From IMG/VR virus record IMGVR_UViG_3300022746_000050, positions 1 through 24,339 of that record: DNA of 24,339 bases; one strand, 5' to 3'. Source of the stretch: a virus. The translations under genes were made by a program, and so were the position numbers. This document shows, piece after piece, positions 21,724 through 24,339 of this stretch (the stretch's first letter is position 1; every line of letters starts with the position of its first letter). A model generated the notes under the pieces. The model was given only the letters and a program-made list of their open reading frames with translations. It was not told the DNA's origin and ran no database searches.

Positions 21724-21901
21724 CTTTGCCTCCTTCAATAATGCGGTCAGCCATGCGGTAAGCCCTTTGAATGGCTACCTTCTCCCACTTGTCAACCTGT
21801 TCCTCGGGTGTCATCTTAGAGGTATCCCCGATGTTCAAGTTCCAGTCAGCTTCAATGATGGATTTGAGGATGGATAGTGCTATCTCTGCTCTAGTCATCA
21901 T
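21713..21901 (-). CDS. Hypothetical small helical protein, 62 aa
   Basis: The product starts MMTRAEIALSILKSIIEADW and continues MTPEEQVDKWEKVAIQRAYR. Both ATG codons of the MM pair are near AAGGGGGC; the second (21898) has the better spacing, so the first residue is uncertain. It is alpha-helical and charged. It overlaps the nuclease start by 11 bases and the preceding stop by four. No family recognised. Confidence 0.6.
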   Translation of the reverse strand: MMTRAEIALSILKSIIEADWNLNIGDTSKMTPEEQVDKWEKVAIQRAYRMADRIIEGGKDGK

Positions 21902-22110
21902 GCCCCCTTGGTTAGGATGTTAAGTAAAGCAATCAAGTGATTCACCTGTTTACGGTAGAACTCGACTGATGCTCGTAAATCGGTGATCTGATCGTTTGCT
22001 TGCGCTATGAGGTTATCTTGCTTATCCACTAGATTGCGTAGGCGCAAGAGCGTTTCTGCTTGCTCTGATACATTCTTGCGTGGTCTGCCTGGTTTGCGTT
22101 TCGTTACCAT
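21898..22110 (-). CDS. AT-hook DNA-binding protein with coiled coil
   Basis: The N-terminus MVTKRKPGRPRKNVSEQ contains the classic AT-hook core GRP flanked by basic residues (residues 4-13), which binds the minor groove of AT-rich DNA. The remaining 55 residues are a coiled coil (LRNLVDKQDNLIAQANDQIT), so the protein probably dimerises. It lies immediately after a zinc-binding gene and 240 bases from the AT-rich, repeat-bearing control region. AGGAGAAACAC precedes the start. Binding to that region is possible but not shown. Confidence 0.75.
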   Translation of the reverse strand: MVTKRKPGRPRKNVSEQAETLLRLRNLVDKQDNLIAQANDQITDLRASVEFYRKQVNHLIALLNILTKGA

Positions 22111-22128
22111 GTGTTTCTCCTGTTAGGG

Positions 22129-22353
22129 TTATTTGCCGAAAGGGATTGTTGAGAGATCATCAAGGTCGGCATCCTCTTTGACAGGCTCAAACCAATTGCC
22201 ATTAGGACCGCACAGGGAAATACTGTCCCTGACCAAATGGGCGTTGGTATAGATTTCTTGACCAGTTACTAGACTGGTGGTGTGGTGAAGTGAACACTCC
22301 AACCGCTTAGCGATGAAGTTGTCGCAGTCTTTACATAGGCGTGCGTATGACAT
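22129..22353 (-). CDS. Small Cys-rich, probably zinc-binding protein
   Basis: The 74-residue protein has CKDC at residues 7-10, Cys20 and Cys48 in the order C-x2-C ... C ... C (RLCKDCDNFIAKRLEC, DSISLCGPNG). This is a plausible four-Cys zinc site. The pattern CxxC...C...G....R....CG..G.W.EP is familiar from small phage proteins with an unknown role. The first gene after the control region, with AGAGGGAG at its start, suggests it is expressed early. Confidence 0.68.
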   Translation of the reverse strand: MSYARLCKDCDNFIAKRLECSLHHTTSLVTGQEIYTNAHLVRDSISLCGPNGNWFEPVKEDADLDDLSTIPFGK

Positions 22354-22414
22354 AAATGCTCCCTCTGTTAGGTTAAAAGGTTAATACAAGAATGATACTA
22401 CTACAAGAATTATT

Positions 22415-22443
22415 TATATACAACTACTTTATTCGTTTGTGAA
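22415..22443 (-). promoter_or_regulatory. Sigma-70-like promoter candidate
   Basis: Reading leftward, -35 TTCACA (22438-22443, one mismatch to TTGACA), a 17-base spacer, then -10 TATATA (22415-22420). Predicted start near 22408 leaves a leader of about 55 bases before the zinc-protein gene. AT-richness makes chance matches common, so this is a moderate call. Confidence 0.5.
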
Positions 22444-22474
22444 GCATACATAGATGCTACTATATGTCTATAAT

Positions 22475-22495
22475 ATATATATAGACTATATATAT
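22475..22495. repeat. Perfect 21-base palindrome with ATAGACTAT core
   Basis: ATATATATAG-A-CTATATATAT reads the same on both strands apart from the central base. Its core ATAGACTAT (22481-22489) recurs at 24270-24278 and 24293-24301 in the other control region. Probably a binding site for a dimeric protein, or DNA unwinding element. Confidence 0.7.
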
Positions 22496-22502
22496 TTTTC
22501 GA

Positions 22503-22534
22503 AGAATAGATACTTCGTAGAATAGATACCTCGT
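22503..22534. repeat. Two tandem 16-base repeats
   Basis: AGAATAGATACTTCGT and AGAATAGATACCTCGT are adjacent with one mismatch; a third partial copy begins AGAAC at 22535. The exact 16-base period suggests iteron-like binding sites. Confidence 0.88.
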
Positions 22535-22576
22535 AGAACTATCGCCTATTCTCTTTCTATCCATAGTCGTTTAAGT

Positions 22577-22632
22577 AGAATAGACATAGAAACAGAATAG
22601 GTATAGAAACAGAATAGATATCGTATAGAAAC
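22577..22632. repeat. Three tandem 17-base (one 22-base) repeats
   Basis: AGAATAGACATAGAAAC (22577-22593), AGAATAGGTATAGAAAC (22594-22610), and a longer copy with five extra bases (22611-22632) ending TATAGAAAC. The first seven bases AGAATAG are shared with the 16-base repeats. Iteron-like. Confidence 0.88.
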
Positions 22633-22637
22633 ATAGA

Positions 22638-23189
22638 TTAGGAATTCCCCCATTGTTGTGCCATCGCATCAGCAATACCCTGAAAAGTCTTGGACCTTAA
22701 CTTCCATCTGTCCTCTGAGGGTGGTAGCTTGTGAACCCTTGCCTCTCTACCAGACACGATGTTCGTAGGCGTAAGCGGTTTAAGCCCTCTGAGCCATAAA
22801 CAGGTTGCTTTGGTTTCACCATGCCCAAACTGCCAAGGTTGAATGATTTGGTCTGGTTTTCTGATTCTGCTGGAAATAATGCTAATCGGGTTCTCTAATG
22901 CAATTTTAGGAATTGGAGCATCAAGCAGCGTTTGAACAAACTTGAGTGCATCAGCTTGCTCTGCTTGTTTATCCTTAAACCATCTTGCACCAGACACCGC
23001 TAAATGAGTGCAAGGCGGGTGAGCTATCATCAAGTCCCAACCATCCTCAAGGATGTCTAAGACATCGCCCTGGTAATGATTGCCAGGCGATTCAGTAGGG
23101 AGTAGGTCGCAACTCATGGCGTAATGCCCTAATTTGGCAAAAGCATCCCGAACCACGCCTGAAAACTCGCAAGCGATTAAAACACGCAT
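22638..23189 (-). CDS. Compact C5-cytosine-methyltransferase-like protein
   Basis: The 183-residue protein carries several methyltransferase marks in order: VLIACEFSGVVRDAF at residues 3-17 (cofactor motif I), IAHPPCTHLAVSG at 55-67 with Cys60 in PPC (motif IV), ALENP at 98-101 (motif VI, ENP in place of ENV), and a C-terminal FQGIADAMAQQWG helix (motif X-like). Normal C5 methyltransferases exceed 300 residues and have a target recognition domain; there is no room for one here. It may methylate DNA with relaxed specificity, need a partner, or act on another substrate. A terminator lies just upstream of its start, so its expression may be kept low. Confidence 0.75.
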   Translation of the reverse strand: MRVLIACEFSGVVRDAFAKLGHYAMSCDLLPTESPGNHYQGDVLDILEDGWDLMIAHPPCTHLAVSGARWFKDKQAEQADALKFVQTLLDAPIPKIALENPISIISSRIRKPDQIIQPWQFGHGETKATCLWLRGLKPLTPTNIVSGREARVHKLPPSEDRWKLRSKTFQGIADAMAQQWGNS

Positions 23190-23198
23190 AAAGACCTC

Positions 23199-23226
23199 AA
23201 AAAAAGAGGGGTGATGCTACCCCCTC
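23199..23226 (-). terminator. Rho-independent terminator, leftward
   Basis: Reading leftward: GAGGGG, nine-base loop, CCCCTC, then seven T residues (A7 at 23199-23205 on the given strand). It follows the 30-residue micro-gene and precedes the methyltransferase gene by 10 bases, so it should end the first early transcript or act as partial attenuator. Confidence 0.85.
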
Positions 23227-23246
23227 AAGTCACTCGAACAAACGCC

Positions 23247-23339
23247 CTACAACACCATTAAAAGCCAAATAAGAGGAATAACGGCAAACAAACTGACCGT
23301 CATAATGACCTTATCTTGCAAAGTATCTTCTTTATACAT
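23247..23339 (-). CDS. Micro-gene, 30-aa membrane peptide with strong SD
   Basis: ATG 23339 is preceded by AAAGGAGGTACTTTGT, which contains the near-perfect Shine-Dalgarno AAGGAGGT eight bases upstream. The peptide MYKEDTLQDKVIMTVSLFAV continues IPLIWLLMVL, a short polar head with one membrane helix. It overlaps the 38-residue gene by eight bases and is followed by the terminator. The strong initiation site and downstream terminator argue that it is expressed. Role unknown; small early membrane peptides often modify host membrane enzymes. Confidence 0.68.
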   Translation of the reverse strand: MYKEDTLQDKVIMTVSLFAVIPLIWLLMVL

Positions 23340-23448
23340 ACAAAGTACCTCCTTTGTTTACATGAACCCAAGCATTGAAAGACAGCGGTTTTAACCCCTG
23401 CTTCGCAGCCCAATAAAGATAAGCAGAATATTTCACCTGGTAATTCAT
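23332..23448 (-). CDS. Micro-gene, 38 aa
   Basis: ATG 23448 overlaps the stop of the 93-residue gene (ATGA). The product starts MNYQVKYSAYLYWAAKQGLK and ends VHVNKGGTLYV. It is basic and aromatic-rich. The GGAGG of the next micro-gene lies within its 3' end, so translation of this gene could open or mask that site. No family recognised. Confidence 0.58.
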   Translation of the reverse strand: MNYQVKYSAYLYWAAKQGLKPLSFNAWVHVNKGGTLYV

Positions 23449-23726
23449 TGCAGCACCATGTTGTCGGTGAATGGCAAAGTGTTGCCGTTGTACTCTACAA
23501 ACCAGTCATAATTTCTTTGATAAACCTGAAAACCAAGACCGTCTTGATTGCTTGCCTGGTTCATTGCTGTCTTAGTAGTATTGGTTCTCCATCCTCCAGA
23601 ATTGAGTTTTATCCCTCCATCTGATAGAACCGTCACTACTGCTGTCTTGTGATAAACATAATGTTTACCTTCATCTGTAGTATGAATTGCCCGTGCTGTA
23701 CCACGGAAAACATGAGTTTGTGCCAT
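23445..23726 (-). CDS. Conserved small phage protein (GGWxTxTTKxxMNQ family)
   Basis: The 93-residue protein contains YVYHKTAVVTVLSD, then KLNSGGWRTNTTKTAMNQ and LGFQVYQRNYDWFVEYNG. The order YHxTxVV ... LNxGGWxTxTTKxxMNQ ... VxQ...WxV is a small family I recognise from phages and plasmids, with unknown function. AAGGATCAATAAA precedes the start. It is in the earliest part of the leftward block, consistent with a host-takeover or accessory role. Confidence 0.68.
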   Translation of the reverse strand: MAQTHVFRGTARAIHTTDEGKHYVYHKTAVVTVLSDGGIKLNSGGWRTNTTKTAMNQASNQDGLGFQVYQRNYDWFVEYNGNTLPFTDNMVLQ

Positions 23727-23746
23727 TTTATTGATCCTTCGTTAGG

Positions 23747-24121
23747 TTAGATGTATTGATACAATTCTTTGCCGAGTAATGCTTTTAGAATGTCTTTAGA
23801 TTCAACAAGATAGTATTCTTCTGGTTCAATCCATTCTTGCAATTCTTCGTCAAAATATGCTTCTGGTTCGGATTCAATTACTTCACCGCAAAGACCATCA
23901 ACATAGACATCGTGAATGTTTGGCAATGCTTCTGAAATAAGGTCCAATGCTTTAGCGAATCCAGGGTATGTATCTCCATCTTGGTTCATCTCAAACCCTT
24001 CTTCTACTGGACCGAAGTAAAGGTCATAGTTTGCCTGGTTGATTAATGGTTTGATATTGGAAGGTAAAGAATCCCAGATACCTTGTGCATAGCTGCTTAC
24101 TGCTTCGTCAATCATCTTCAT
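23747..24121 (-). CDS. Highly acidic early protein, possible DNA mimic
   Basis: The 124-residue protein is strongly acidic, with clusters such as GPVEEGFEMNQDGDTYPGF and VIESEPEAYFDEELQEWIEP. It ends with ESKDILKALLGKELYQYI, a helix I recall from small phage proteins of unknown role. GAGGTGAAAT precedes ATG 24121. It is the first gene after a strong promoter with an operator. Many acidic early phage proteins inhibit restriction enzymes or RNA polymerase by mimicking DNA; this is only an idea here. The second Met at 24115 is an alternative start. Confidence 0.62.
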   Translation of the reverse strand: MKMIDEAVSSYAQGIWDSLPSNIKPLINQANYDLYFGPVEEGFEMNQDGDTYPGFAKALDLISEALPNIHDVYVDGLCGEVIESEPEAYFDEELQEWIEPEEYYLVESKDILKALLGKELYQYI

Positions 24122-24150
24122 ATTTCACCTCATAGTTAGGATTATGATGT

Positions 24151-24167
24151 ATAGACAATCTGTCTAT
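24151..24167. promoter_or_regulatory. Operator-like palindrome at the promoter start
   Basis: ATAGACA-ATC-TGTCTAT is a perfect 7-base inverted repeat with a three-base centre. It lies just downstream of the -10, where a dimeric repressor could block transcription. Confidence 0.62.
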
Positions 24168-24173
24168 GTATGT

Positions 24174-24202
24174 AGAATAGATGTATTGCTTTATACTGTC
24201 AA
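24174..24202 (-). promoter_or_regulatory. Strong sigma-70-like promoter
   Basis: Reading leftward, -35 TTGACA (24197-24202, perfect), 17-base spacer, -10 TATTCT (24174-24179, four of six). The predicted start lies near 24167, at the edge of the palindrome at 24151-24167. It should drive the leftward early genes. Confidence 0.7.
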
Positions 24203-24266
24203 TAGGTAATTTAAGATAGTTTTGTAATGTTGATAGAAAACAACATAGCTTTTAGTTATGACTATT

Positions 24267-24281
24267 AAGATAGACTATCTT
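24267..24281. repeat. Perfect 15-base palindrome
   Basis: AAGATAG-A-CTATCTT; the core ATAGACTAT (24270-24278) is shared with 22481-22489 and 24293-24301. Confidence 0.75.
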
Positions 24282-24291
24282 CTATTTTCTA

Positions 24292-24302
24292 TATAGACTA
24301 TA
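24292..24302. repeat. 11-base palindrome with ATAGACTAT core
   Basis: TATAG-A-CTATA, the third copy of the shared core in the two control regions. Confidence 0.6.
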
Positions 24303-24339
24303 GATATATAATATATGTATGTCTAAGTTATAGATAACT

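Larger units (their letters stand above)
22354..22637. other. AT-rich non-coding control region (284 bp)
   Basis: No credible gene is present on either strand. The region holds a promoter candidate for the leftward genes (22415-22443), a 21-base palindrome (22475-22495), and two families of tandem repeats (22503-22534 and 22577-22632). Low GC with long A/T runs stands out from both flanking genes. An origin, an operator array, or both are possible. Confidence 0.75.
24122..24339. other. AT-rich non-coding control region (218 bp)
   Basis: No credible gene. It holds a promoter with perfect -35, an operator-like palindrome at its start site, and two further palindromes with the ATAGACTAT core. 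The right end of the window cuts it off. Confidence 0.72.

Noticed and set aside
22503-22632. CRISPR-like array
   Set aside because: Repeats are 16-17 bases in tandem with no spacers.
1-24339. tRNA genes, integrase, attachment site or insertion sequence
   Set aside because: None was recognised by eye; a tRNA scan and att search were not possible here.

Overview
The window looks like part of a podovirus-type (short-tailed) phage genome infecting a Gram-negative, probably aquatic, bacterium. The evidence is dense, mostly overlapping genes in two convergent blocks, virion genes of adaptor/nozzle/ejection type with no sheath or classical tape-measure gene, and a lysis cassette with a holin candidate, an Rz-type inner-membrane spanin with an embedded Rz1-type lipoprotein, and a GH108 endolysin. 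Spanins imply an outer membrane. The aquatic host is an inference from protein families (C1q-like fibre, glycine-rich adhesin, the TSYNT family) and is not proven. Capsid, portal, terminase large subunit and DNA polymerase are not here and presumably lie outside the window.

Layout. Bases 1-14952 read rightward: adaptor (left-truncated), nozzle-like protein with an inserted repeat domain, a block of fibre/adhesin-like proteins (2456-6747), small proteins, a run of putative internal/ejection proteins (7273-12642), small membrane proteins, and lysis (13629-14735). The two blocks meet at 14949-14952, where the two stop codons overlap on the palindrome TTAA. Bases 14949-24121 read leftward. From right to left they hold early-type small genes behind a strong promoter and palindromic operator, a compact methyltransferase-like gene, an AT-rich control region with tandem repeats (22354-22637), a recombination module (AT-hook protein, YqaJ/lambda-exo nuclease, RecT annealing protein, SSB-like protein with a DIPF tail, RusA resolvase), and at the distal end a tightly coupled metabolic cassette.

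That cassette (14949-18171) is the most unusual part. It holds a miniature, split thiamine-diphosphate enzyme (E1-alpha-like PP subunit and E1-beta-like PYR subunit, each cut down to one domain), a small protein between the two, a radical SAM protein with a SPASM-like cysteine-rich tail, and a GT-A glycosyltransferase-like protein. The first four genes overlap by 4 nt and the glycosyltransferase follows after 7 nt, which suggests one pathway. No function is established. A sugar, lipid or nucleobase modification route is a reasonable guess.

Four tiny genes were found by reading the gaps: 19259-19408, 20503-20589, 23247-23339 and 23332-23448. Three of them end or begin in ATGA overlaps with neighbours; the fourth (23247-23339) has a near-perfect Shine-Dalgarno sequence. 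The two AT-rich non-coding regions share an ATAGACTAT palindromic core and a GTAGAATAGAT element, suggesting one phage regulator or replication protein acting at both.
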